A DNA stretch of 55,097 nucleotides from Streptomyces lushanensis (GTDB taxonomy: Bacteria; Actinomycetota; Actinomycetes; Streptomycetales; Streptomycetaceae), in assembly GCF_001700515.1 (NCBI RefSeq), contig NZ_MAUD01000055.1:259-55355 (forward strand). Reading direction: 5' to 3'. The notes under the pieces were generated by a model. The model ran no database searches. It was given only the letters and a program-made list of their open reading frames with translations, and was not told the DNA's origin. The translations under genes and the position numbers were made by a program. Below are positions 25,200 to 33,846 of the stretch, piece after piece (the stretch's first letter is position 1; every line of letters begins with the position of its first letter).

Positions 25200-28070
25200 A
25201 TGTCAGGACCGTCACGACTGTCAGGACAGAGGCCGAGACGCCTCTGGTCACGATGGCTCACCGCGTTGGCGCTGATCGTCGGCGGTGGCGCCGTCGCGGT
25301 GCCCGCGGCCGGCGCCCCGGCGGCCGTCGCAGCGCCCGCCGTCATCCCGGCCGGTGACTACCAGCAGGTACAGCTCGCCCTCGGCGGCGCCGAGTTGGGT
25401 GAGGCGATGTCCCTCGCGGTCCTGCCGGACCGCGCGGTCGTCCACACCGCCCGCGACGGCACGGTCCGGTACACGGACGCCGCGGGCAACACCAAGACGG
25501 CCGGCAAGCTGGACGTCTACACGCACGACGAGGAAGGGCTCCAGGGCATAGCCGCCGACCCGGGCTTCGCCACGAACCGCTACCTCTACCTGTACTACTC
25601 GCCCAAGCTGACCACCCCGGGCGGCGACGCCCCGGTCACCGGAAGCGCCGCCACCTGGGAGACGTGGAAGGGTCACCTCAACCTCTCCCGGTTCACGCTG
25701 AAGACCGACGGCACTCTCGACATGACGAGCGAGAAGATCGTCCTCGAAGTGCCCAACGACCGCGGGCAGTGCTGCCACGTGGGCGGTGACATCGACTTCG
25801 ACGCCGCCGGGAACCTGTATCTGACCACCGGTGACGACACCAACCCGTTCGAGTCGAGCGGCTACGCGCCGATCGACGAGCGGACGGAGCGCAACCCGCA
25901 GTTCGACGCCCAGCGCTCCTCCGGCAACACCAACGACCTGCGCGGCAAGGTCCTCAGGATCAAGCCGACGGCCGCCGGCGGCTACACCGTCCCGGCCGGA
26001 AACCTCTTCGCTCCCGGTACGGCCAACACCCGGCCCGAGATCTACGCGATGGGCTTCCGCAACCCCTTCCGGATGTCCGTCGACAAGGCCACCGGCATCG
26101 TCTACCTCGGCGACTACGGCCCCGACGCCGGAGGCACCGACGGCGGCGGGCGCGGACCGAGCGGCCAGGTCGAGTTCAACCGCATCGCCGCGCCGGGCAA
26201 CTACGGCTGGCCGTACTGCACCGGTACGAACACCGCCGCCGAGACCTACGGCGAGTACACCTTCCCGAACGGTCCCTCCGGAGGGAAGTACAACTGCGCG
26301 GGCGGCCCGGCCAACAACTCCTTCCGCAACACCGGCCAGGCCACGCTGCCCGCGGCCAAGCCGGCCTGGATCAAGTACGGCGGAGACGCCGGCTCCCCGC
26401 CCGAGTTCGGCGGCGGCTCCGAGTCGCCCATGGGCGGACCGGTCTACCGCTACGACCCGAACCTGAACTCGAACGTGAAGTTCCCGCAGTCGCTCAGCGG
26501 TTACTTCTTCGCCGCCGAGTACGGCCGGAAGTGGATCAAGCCCATCGAGGTGAAGGCCGACGGCACCCCCGGTGTCATCGAGAGCTTCCCGTGGACGGGC
26601 ACCCAGGTCATGGACCAGGCGTTCGGTCCGGACGGCGCGCTGTACGTGCTCGACTACGGCACCGGCGCCAACAACCAGGCGCTGTACCGGATCGAGTACA
26701 TCGGCGGCAGCAACCGCAACCCGATCGCCGCCGCGGCGGCCGACAAGACCTCGGGAGCGGTTCCGCTCACGGTCCAGTTCTCCTCGGCGGGCAGTTCCGA
26801 CCCCGAGGGCAAGGCCCTGACGTACTCCTGGAACTTCGGCGACGGCACCACCTCCACCGCCGCCAACCCGACCAAGACGTACACCACCGCGGGCACCTTC
26901 CGGCCGACCCTGACCGTCAGGGACCCGGAGGGCCTGACCGGCACGGCCAGCCTGGTGGTGACGGCGGGCAACACGGCGCCCACCGTCAACCTCACCGGTC
27001 CCAAGGACGGTGAACTGTTCTCCTTCGGTGACACCGTGCCCTTCTCGGTCACCGTCAGCGACCCCGAGGACGGTGCCATCGACTGCGCCAAGGTCAAGGT
27101 GACCTATCTCATCGGGCACGACGAGCACCGTCACGCGATCACCTCCAAGAACGGCTGCACCGGCACGATCGCCGTGCCCACCGACGGTGAGCACGACAGC
27201 GCCGCCAACATCTACGGGGTCTTCGACGCCGAGTACACCGACGGCGCCGGGCTGACCACGCACAGCGCCCGCATCCTCCAGCCCCGTCACCGGCAGGGCG
27301 AGCACTTCTCGGCGCAGTCCGGCGTCCAGGTGGCCGCGCACGGCAACGCCGAGGGCGGCAACACGGTCGGCTTCACCGACAACGGCGACTGGATCTCCTT
27401 CAAGCCCTACGCCCTGGGCAACGCCAACCGCATCACCGCCCGCGTCTCCTCCGGCGGCACCGGCGGCACCATCGAGGTACGGGCCGGCTCGGCTACCGGC
27501 ACCCTGCTCGGTACGGTGACCGTACCGGTGACGGGCGGCTGGGAGACCTTCGCCGATGTCTCGGCCAACCTGGCCAACGCCCCGACGGCCTCCACGGAGC
27601 TCTTCCTCGTCTTCAAGGGACCGACGGGCCAGGGCAACCTGTTCGACCTCGACGCCTTCACCTTCGCCACCGGCAGCACGCCGTCCAGCCAGACCGTGGA
27701 GGGCGAGTCGTTCTCGTCGTCCCTGGGCGTCCAGGCCGCCGACCACGCCGCGGCCAGCGGTGGCAAGACGCTCGGCTACATAGAGAATGGTGACTGGGCG
27801 GGCTACGCCTCCGTCTCCACCGCCGGGGCCACGGCCTTCAGCGCCAAGGTCTCCTCGGCCGGGGCGGGCGGCACCATCCAGATCCGCTCCGGATCAGCCA
27901 CCGGAGCGGTGCTCGGTTCCGTGGCCGTACCGGTGACCGGTGGCTGGGAGACCTTCACCAACGTCACCACCGCGCTGACCGGCACGGGCAGTTCGGGAGC
28001 GTTGTTCCTGACCTTCACCGGTGGCGCCGGCTCCCTGTTCGACATCGACACCCTCACCGTCACCAAGTGA
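25200..28070 (+). CDS. secreted PQQ-type sugar dehydrogenase with PKD and two CBM6 domains
   Basis: A 956-residue secreted protein. Residues 1-45 are a signal sequence with an RR pair before the hydrophobic core, so Sec or Tat export is possible. A glucose/sorbosone dehydrogenase beta-propeller spans about 50-500 (HDEEGLQGIAADPGF, GFRNPFRMSVD, GNYGWPYC). A PKD domain (about 505-590, SWNFGDGT), a beta domain (595-690) and two CBM6-type modules (about 700-820 and 835-956) follow. It probably oxidises sugars or glycan ends with PQQ while bound to polysaccharide; substrate unknown. The ATG at 25200 follows AGGAAGGA. A 20-base gap links it to the next gene, so they form an operon. Confidence 0.88.
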   Translation: MSGPSRLSGQRPRRLWSRWLTALALIVGGGAVAVPAAGAPAAVAAPAVIPAGDYQQVQLALGGAELGEAMSLAVLPDRAVVHTARDGTVRYTDAAGNTKTAGKLDVYTHDEEGLQGIAADPGFATNRYLYLYYSPKLTTPGGDAPVTGSAATWETWKGHLNLSRFTLKTDGTLDMTSEKIVLEVPNDRGQCCHVGGDIDFDAAGNLYLTTGDDTNPFESSGYAPIDERTERNPQFDAQRSSGNTNDLRGKVLRIKPTAAGGYTVPAGNLFAPGTANTRPEIYAMGFRNPFRMSVDKATGIVYLGDYGPDAGGTDGGGRGPSGQVEFNRIAAPGNYGWPYCTGTNTAAETYGEYTFPNGPSGGKYNCAGGPANNSFRNTGQATLPAAKPAWIKYGGDAGSPPEFGGGSESPMGGPVYRYDPNLNSNVKFPQSLSGYFFAAEYGRKWIKPIEVKADGTPGVIESFPWTGTQVMDQAFGPDGALYVLDYGTGANNQALYRIEYIGGSNRNPIAAAAADKTSGAVPLTVQFSSAGSSDPEGKALTYSWNFGDGTTSTAANPTKTYTTAGTFRPTLTVRDPEGLTGTASLVVTAGNTAPTVNLTGPKDGELFSFGDTVPFSVTVSDPEDGAIDCAKVKVTYLIGHDEHRHAITSKNGCTGTIAVPTDGEHDSAANIYGVFDAEYTDGAGLTTHSARILQPRHRQGEHFSAQSGVQVAAHGNAEGGNTVGFTDNGDWISFKPYALGNANRITARVSSGGTGGTIEVRAGSATGTLLGTVTVPVTGGWETFADVSANLANAPTASTELFLVFKGPTGQGNLFDLDAFTFATGSTPSSQTVEGESFSSSLGVQAADHAAASGGKTLGYIENGDWAGYASVSTAGATAFSAKVSSAGAGGTIQIRSGSATGAVLGSVAVPVTGGWETFTNVTTALTGTGSSGALFLTFTGGAGSLFDIDTLTVTK

Positions 28071-28090
28071 CGTACGGGAAAGGGACAGTG

Positions 28091-30808
28091 ATGCTCCGAC
28101 AGCTACGCCGGCTTCCGTCGGCCGCTGCCTCGGCCTTTGTCATCGCGCTCGCGCTCGTGGGAGCGTTCCTGACACCGGCCGCGACCGCGCAGGCGGCCGA
28201 CCCGGCCTACAAGGTGCTCGTCTTCTCCAAGACGGCGGGCTTCCGCCACGACTCCATCCCGGCCGGTACCCAGGCCATCCGTGACCTCGGCGCGGCCAAC
28301 AACTTCACCGTCACGGCCACCGAGGACAGCGCGGCCTTCACCACGGCCAATCTGGCCCAGTTCAAGACGGTGGTGTTCCTCAGCACCACCGGCGATGTCC
28401 TCAACGACACCCAGCAGTCCGCGCTCCAGTCGTACCTCGACGGCGGCGGCGGCTATGTCGGAGTGCACGCCGCGGCCGACACCGAGTACGGCTGGCCGCA
28501 GTACGAGGGGATCGTCGGCGCCTGGTTCAAGAGCCACCCGGCGATCCAGCAGGCCACGCTGAAGACCGAGGACCGGGCGCACGCGGCCACCTCGCATCTC
28601 GGCCAGACCTGGTCGCGCACCGACGAGTGGTACAACTACCGTGCCAACCCGCGTGGCAACGTCCGGGTGCTCCAGAGCCTGGACGAAGGCAGCTACAGCG
28701 GCGGCGACATGAGCGGTGACCACCCCATCACCTGGTGCCACCCGCAGGGCAACGGCCGGTCCTTCTACACCGGTCTCGGCCACACCGCCGAGTCCTACGC
28801 CGACCCGGCCTTCCGCAACCTCCTGCTCGGCGGAATCCGCTACGCGGCCGGTTTCGCCAAGGCCGACTGCCGTGCCGAGACCGGCTACACGCCGATCTAC
28901 AACGGCTCGACCACCGGCTGGGCGCAGGCGGGCCCCGGCAGCTTCACCAACACCGACGCCACCCTCACCTCCACGGGCGGCATGGGCCTGTACTGGTACC
29001 AGGCGAAGCAGTACAACGCGTACTCGCTGAAGCTGGACTGGCGGATGCCCGGGGACGACAACTCCGGTGTGTTCGTGGGCTTCCCCTCCTCCACCGACCC
29101 CAACTCGGCGGTGAACCAGGGGTACGAGATCCAGATCGACGCCACCGACACGGCCGACAAGACCACCGGCTCCATCTACGGCTTCAAGTCGGCCGACATC
29201 GCCGCTCGCGACGGTGCGCTCAACCCGCCGGGGGCGTGGAACACCTACGAGATCCGGGTGGAGGGGGAGCGGCTCCAGGTCTTCCTCAACGGTGTGAAGA
29301 TCAATGACTTCACCAACACCGACCCGGTACGGTCCCTCCAGCAGGGATACATCGGCATCCAGAACCACGGCACCGGCGACGACGTGTCCTTCCGCAACAT
29401 CCGGATCAAGGAACTGGGGGGAACCACTCCTCCCCCCGGGTCGACGTCGACCTACGAGGGCGAGTCCTACACGTCCTCCGCGGGTGTCCAGCCCGCCGAC
29501 CACGGCTCCGCCAGTGGCGGCAGGACGCTGGGCTACATCGAGAACGGTGACTGGGCCGGCTACTCCCAGGCCTCGCTCACCGGCGCCACGACCTTCAGCG
29601 CGAAGGTCTCCTCGGGCGGTACCGGCGGCACCCTCCAGGTGCGCTCCGGCTCCGCCACCGGCGCGGTGCTCGGCTCGGTGACCGTTCCCAACACCGGCGG
29701 CTGGGAGAACTTCCGTACCGTCACCACCGCGCTGAGCGGCAACGCGACCGGACCGGTCTTCCTGACCTTCACCGGCGCGGCGGGCTCCCTCTTCGACATC
29801 GACACCTTCACGCTGGAGAGGCCGGCGGCGTTACAGGCCTCGTCGGCGAATGTCCACCTCTTCTACTACCCGTGGTACGGCAGCCCCGCCAAGTACGGCA
29901 GCTACCGCCACTGGCAGCAGGGCGGCCGCACGCCGCCGCAGGACATTGGCGCCGATCTCTACCCGAAGCTCGGGGCGTACGACTCCGGTGACTACACCGG
30001 AGCCGTCGCGCAGCACATGAAGTGGGTCAAGCGCTCGGGCGCGGGAGTCATCGTCTACAGCTGGTGGGGCAAGGGAGGTTACGAGGACACCCTCGCCAAG
30101 GGTGTCCTGGACGCGGCGGCGCGCGAGGGCGTCAAGGTGGCCTGGCACATCGAGCCCTACGCGAACCGCACGGCGGCCTCCGTGGTGTCCGACATCCAGT
30201 ACATCAACACCACGTACGGCAACCACCCCGCCTTCTACCGCGACGCCGAGCACAACAACCGCGCGGCCTTCTACATCTTCGAGAGCCTCAGGATCACCGA
30301 CTGGACCGCTCTCGACCAGGTCACGCAGAAGAACACCGTCCTGGCGCAGACCACCGACACCAGCAAGATCGCGCACTTCTCGGGGCTCTACACCTATGAC
30401 GGGATCGCGGGCGCCACGGCCCCCGGCTGGAAGCAGGCCGGAGACTACGCGCGCGCGAACGGACTGATCTGGGCCCCCTCGGTCGCCCCCGGCTACATCG
30501 ACGACCGAGCGGTTCCCGGCAACACGACCCCGACCCTCGGCAGGGCCAACGGGGCCACGTACGACAAGGAGTGGAGCAACGCGCTCGACCCCGCCATCGG
30601 CGGATCGCCCACCTGGGTCTCCGTCACGTCCTTCAACGAGTGGCACGAAGGCAGCTCGATCGAACCGGCCTCGTCCGCACCGCCCGGTGGCTTCGGCTAC
30701 CAGACCTTCGCGGGCGCGTACGGCAAGACCGGCGCGGACGCCGAGAACGCCTATCTCGACCGGACGAAGTACTGGGTCGACCGGTTCGCCGCGCGCCAGG
30801 TGCGCTGA
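28091..30808 (+). CDS. secreted ThuA - DUF1080 - CBM6 - GH99 fusion protein
   Basis: A 905-residue exported protein. After a signal peptide (1-42), a ThuA domain (about 45-260, KVLVFSKTAGFRHDSIPAGT) is followed by a DUF1080/LamG-like jelly roll (261-442), a CBM6 (453-577) and a C-terminal glycosidase-like domain (580-905). The last domain matches GH99 endo-alpha-mannanases: FYYPWYGSP near 590, WHIEPYANRT near 685 and FNEWHEGSSIEPA near 845, whose two Glu three residues apart correspond to the family's catalytic pair. A TTA codon (bldA-dependent) sits at residue 581, just at the CBM6/GH99 border. The CBM6 is nearly the same as the last one of the upstream gene. Function: probable attack on alpha-mannan-type glycans, inferred. 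Confidence 0.85.
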   Translation: MLRQLRRLPSAAASAFVIALALVGAFLTPAATAQAADPAYKVLVFSKTAGFRHDSIPAGTQAIRDLGAANNFTVTATEDSAAFTTANLAQFKTVVFLSTTGDVLNDTQQSALQSYLDGGGGYVGVHAAADTEYGWPQYEGIVGAWFKSHPAIQQATLKTEDRAHAATSHLGQTWSRTDEWYNYRANPRGNVRVLQSLDEGSYSGGDMSGDHPITWCHPQGNGRSFYTGLGHTAESYADPAFRNLLLGGIRYAAGFAKADCRAETGYTPIYNGSTTGWAQAGPGSFTNTDATLTSTGGMGLYWYQAKQYNAYSLKLDWRMPGDDNSGVFVGFPSSTDPNSAVNQGYEIQIDATDTADKTTGSIYGFKSADIAARDGALNPPGAWNTYEIRVEGERLQVFLNGVKINDFTNTDPVRSLQQGYIGIQNHGTGDDVSFRNIRIKELGGTTPPPGSTSTYEGESYTSSAGVQPADHGSASGGRTLGYIENGDWAGYSQASLTGATTFSAKVSSGGTGGTLQVRSGSATGAVLGSVTVPNTGGWENFRTVTTALSGNATGPVFLTFTGAAGSLFDIDTFTLERPAALQASSANVHLFYYPWYGSPAKYGSYRHWQQGGRTPPQDIGADLYPKLGAYDSGDYTGAVAQHMKWVKRSGAGVIVYSWWGKGGYEDTLAKGVLDAAAREGVKVAWHIEPYANRTAASVVSDIQYINTTYGNHPAFYRDAEHNNRAAFYIFESLRITDWTALDQVTQKNTVLAQTTDTSKIAHFSGLYTYDGIAGATAPGWKQAGDYARANGLIWAPSVAPGYIDDRAVPGNTTPTLGRANGATYDKEWSNALDPAIGGSPTWVSVTSFNEWHEGSSIEPASSAPPGGFGYQTFAGAYGKTGADAENAYLDRTKYWVDRFAARQVR

Positions 30809-30847
30809 GCACCGACGCGGGGAATGACACGGCGACCACGCACACGG

Positions 30848-30875
30848 ACGGGCCCCGGGGAAACCCGGGGCCCGT
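30848..30875. terminator. perfect 12-bp hairpin with GAAA tetraloop
   Basis: The stem ACGGGCCCCGGG pairs with 30864-30875 around a GAAA loop, 40 bases past the stop of the GH99 fusion gene. It should end the two-gene carbohydrate operon. The following 80 bases are degenerate CCGTGTCC/GCGGGC repeats without a gene. Confidence 0.85.
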
Positions 30876-31053
30876 TCCCGTGTCCGTATCCGTATCCGGG
30901 CGCGGGCGCGGGCGCGTGCCCGTTCCCGTGCCCGAATCCGTCCTGTATCCGGGGCCCGTTCCCGTCCGGGCTTAACACGGTGGATATGCGTAAGCCACCG
31001 GCCCGTGGTGAGGGCGTCGCCTTCCGGCCACCACCTCCTGGGAGCCTCCACAG

Positions 31054-32481
31054 ATGCTCGCCCTGAACGCGGATGTGGACCCGAACCGATGCCGGACGCT
31101 GGGGCTCGCGGGTTCCGTCGCGCTCACCGCCGGCGGTCTGACCGCGGGCGCGCTGCCGGTACGCGAGGAGCTTCTGCCCACCTCCGGACGCGCCGCGCTG
31201 GGCGTGCTCTGCGCGTACTTCGGGCTCGTCCTGCTGATCGCCGCCTGGTGGTGGCTGGGCCGCGCCGTGCGCGGCCCCCGGCCGCCCACCCCGCGCGCGC
31301 TGCTGGTGACCCTCGGGACCTGGGCGGCGCCGCTGCTGCTCGGACCGCCACTGTTCAGCCGGGACGTGTACAGCTATCTGGCGCAGGGCGCCATGGTCGA
31401 CGCGAGGATCGACGTGTACACCTACGGGCCCGCGCAGTTGGGCGGACCGCTCGCCACCGAGGTGCCGCCCGTCTGGCAGCACACGCCGGCGCCGTACGGT
31501 CCCGTGTTCCTCGCCGCCGCGGCCAAGGCGGCCGACCTGGCCCATGTCGACATGAACGCCGGGATCCTCGGGATGCGGCTGGTCGCGCTGCTCGGTGTCG
31601 GGCTGATGATCGCCTTTCTGCCGCTGCTCGCCGACCGCTGCGGTGTGGAGCGCTCCGCCGCGCTCTGGCTCGGCGCGCTCAACCCGCTGGTGCTGCTCCA
31701 CCTTGTCGCGGGCGCCCACAACGACGCCCTCATGCTGGGGCTGCTCGCGGCCGGGCTGGTGGCGGCGCTGGGCGGCTGGCCCGTCAGAGCGGCCTTTCTC
31801 GTCTCGCTCGCGGCACTGGTCAAGGCGCCGGCGGCGCTCGGTCTGCTCGCGGTCGCCGCGCTCTGGTCCGGCCACTTCACCGGACGGGCCCGTACGTTCA
31901 GAGCCGCCGCGCTGACCTGTGCCATCGCCCTCGCCACCACCGTGGTCGTCACAGCCGTGACCGGTACCGGCTATGGCTGGCTCGGTGCGCTCAGCACACC
32001 CGTCTCGCCCGACAACTGGTCGCTGACCAGCGGACTCGGCCGGCTCTGCGGCGCGCTGCTGGACTCCGTGGGCAGCGGGCTCGCCGATCTGGCCGTACCG
32101 GCGTGGCGATGGCTCGGCCTTGTGGCCACCGCCGTGTCCGTGGTGGTCCTGTGGCTGCGCCGGGTGCGGCTGGGACCGGTCTACGCGCTGGCGCTGAGCC
32201 TGCTCGCGGTCTTCGCGCTGGGCCCGGCCTTCCGGCCCTGGTACGCCCTGTGGGGCCTGTTCCTGATCGCCGCGGCCGCGCCCGACGGACGGATACGGCG
32301 CTGGGCCGCGGCCGGCAGCGGTGTGCTCGCCCTCGGACTGCTGCCCAACGGCTATCCACCGGACGGTATGCAATTGACGCTCGCCGTGGGCGGAGGAGCG
32401 CTCGCGCTGCTCGCGCTCTGGTGGATGTTCGAGATGTCGGCCCCGAGCGCCGTCGCCTCTCGGCCCCGGGTGGTGTCATGA
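31054..32481 (+). CDS. MptB-like polyprenyl-phosphomannose mannosyltransferase
   Basis: A 475-residue GT-C fold membrane protein with about 12 hydrophobic segments. The first extracytoplasmic loop has SRDVYSYLAQGAMVDA followed by DVYTYGP and PYGPVF, matching MptA/MptB alpha-1,6-mannosyltransferases that use polyprenyl-phosphate mannose. The Asp of SRDV is the expected catalytic residue. In mycobacteria and corynebacteria these enzymes build lipomannan; in Streptomyces the acceptor is unclear, with glycoprotein or lipomannan-like glycans possible. The stop overlaps the next start (ATGA). Confidence 0.85.
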   Translation: MLALNADVDPNRCRTLGLAGSVALTAGGLTAGALPVREELLPTSGRAALGVLCAYFGLVLLIAAWWWLGRAVRGPRPPTPRALLVTLGTWAAPLLLGPPLFSRDVYSYLAQGAMVDARIDVYTYGPAQLGGPLATEVPPVWQHTPAPYGPVFLAAAAKAADLAHVDMNAGILGMRLVALLGVGLMIAFLPLLADRCGVERSAALWLGALNPLVLLHLVAGAHNDALMLGLLAAGLVAALGGWPVRAAFLVSLAALVKAPAALGLLAVAALWSGHFTGRARTFRAAALTCAIALATTVVVTAVTGTGYGWLGALSTPVSPDNWSLTSGLGRLCGALLDSVGSGLADLAVPAWRWLGLVATAVSVVVLWLRRVRLGPVYALALSLLAVFALGPAFRPWYALWGLFLIAAAAPDGRIRRWAAAGSGVLALGLLPNGYPPDGMQLTLAVGGGALALLALWWMFEMSAPSAVASRPRVVS

Positions 32482-33803
32482 GAGGGCTCCATCCCGTCCT
32501 GGCGAGACCGGCCGGGCGGATCACCGTCGCGGTCTGCCTGGTCGTGGCCACGGCGGTCTTTCTCGCGACCGTCCCCCTGCACCGGGACTTCTTCGACGTC
32601 GCCGTCTACTACGGCACCGTCGACGACTGGATCAACGGCGACGGCCGGATCTACGACTATCTCAAGCCGGGCACCCACTACGGTTTCACCTACCCGCCCT
32701 TCGCCGCCGTCTCCATGCTGCCGATGGCACTGGTGTCCTGGCCGGTCGCCGTGGGCATCAGCATCGCGCTGAGCGTCGCCGCGTCGGCGCTGCTGCTGCA
32801 CTGGCTGGTGGGCCCGATCATCCGGCGCACCTGCCGCAACCGGTGGTTCGCCTTCACCGTGGCCGGCTGTCTGTTCGCGTTGTTCGAACCGGTTCGTGAC
32901 ACCTTCAGCTTCGGCCAGGTGAACCTGCTGCTCGTCGCGCTGGTCTTCACCGACGCCTGGCTGCTGACCACCGGACGCGGCCGGTACGCGGGCATCGGTA
33001 TCGGCCTCGCCTCCGCGATCAAGCTCACGCCCGCGCTCTTCATCCTCTACCTGCTGATCACCGGGCGCAGACGGCAGGCGGCCGTGGCGGCGGGCACCGC
33101 GTGCGCCGCGACCGCGCTCGCCGCCCTGATCGATCCCGGTGCCAGCCGGACCTTCTGGACCGACGCCCTGTGGAACACCGACCGGGTCGGCTCGCTCAGC
33201 TATGTCTCCAACCAGTCGCTGCAAGGCGTACTGGCCCGTCTCCAGCCGGATCATCCCAGCCGCGCGGTGTGGCTGGTGTGCGTCCTCGCCGTCCTCGCGC
33301 TCTGGGCGTACCGGGCCCGCGCGGCCGTCCGCGACGGGGACGACCGGGCCGGGTTCGCCCTGACCGCGCTGGCCGCCTGTCTGGTCAGCCCCGTCACCTG
33401 GGTCCACCACCTGGTCTGGGTGATCCCCGCCCTCGTCGTACTGACGGACACCGCCCTGCGGGGCGAACGCCGGGAGCGCCGGGCGCTGTTGGCGGTGTGC
33501 GCGGTGCTGTATGTGATCCTGTGCAGCAGTGTGGTCTGGCTCTGGCGCTGGAACTCGACCGGGCTCGGTGCCTTCCTCGGTGCGAACGCCTATGTGTGGA
33601 TCACCCTCGGCCTGCTCTTCGTACGGCTGTCGCCCCAGAACGGGCCGCTGCCGGAGGCGGGCGCCGCGACCGGGGAGAAGACCGGGGAAGCGGCCCGGCG
33701 GAAGGCCGACGGAGCGGACGGGGACGACGGGCCGCAGGCCACGAGGGAGACCGAGGGAGAGGTCACCGGCGGGCTCACGGGCGGCGCGGGCGCCATGCGA
33801 TGA
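32478..33803 (+). CDS. GT87 (DUF2029) mannosyltransferase-like membrane protein
   Basis: A 441-residue GT-C protein of the GT87 family (PimE-like alpha-mannosyltransferases). The first loop carries RDFFDVAVYYGTVDDW with the catalytic-type Asp, then YGFTYPPFAAV, and later SNQSLQGVLAR and WVHHLVWVIPALV, all typical of the family. About ten hydrophobic helices are seen, and the C-terminal 55 residues are a charged cytoplasmic tail. It is translationally coupled to the MptB-like gene by a 4-base overlap, so the two probably act on one mannose-containing surface glycan. It faces the TerD-CAP gene with a gap of only 43 bases. Confidence 0.85.
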   Translation: MRGLHPVLARPAGRITVAVCLVVATAVFLATVPLHRDFFDVAVYYGTVDDWINGDGRIYDYLKPGTHYGFTYPPFAAVSMLPMALVSWPVAVGISIALSVAASALLLHWLVGPIIRRTCRNRWFAFTVAGCLFALFEPVRDTFSFGQVNLLLVALVFTDAWLLTTGRGRYAGIGIGLASAIKLTPALFILYLLITGRRRQAAVAAGTACAATALAALIDPGASRTFWTDALWNTDRVGSLSYVSNQSLQGVLARLQPDHPSRAVWLVCVLAVLALWAYRARAAVRDGDDRAGFALTALAACLVSPVTWVHHLVWVIPALVVLTDTALRGERRERRALLAVCAVLYVILCSSVVWLWRWNSTGLGAFLGANAYVWITLGLLFVRLSPQNGPLPEAGAATGEKTGEAARRKADGADGDDGPQATRETEGEVTGGLTGGAGAMR

Positions 33804-33846
33804 GCGGACCCGGCCCGGGACCGGTCCGGCCGGCCCTATTGGGCGG

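Noticed and set aside
23260..25251. 663-codon minus-strand frame covering the small membrane gene and the antisense of pit
   Set aside because: Only its last 100 codons look like protein. The rest overlaps pit in another frame with Arg/His/Pro-rich composition typical of GC-rich shadow frames.
25248..27746. 832-codon frame antisense to the sugar dehydrogenase
   Set aside because: Composition (Gly/Val/Arg-rich, no motifs) follows from the high third-position GC of the real gene on the other strand.
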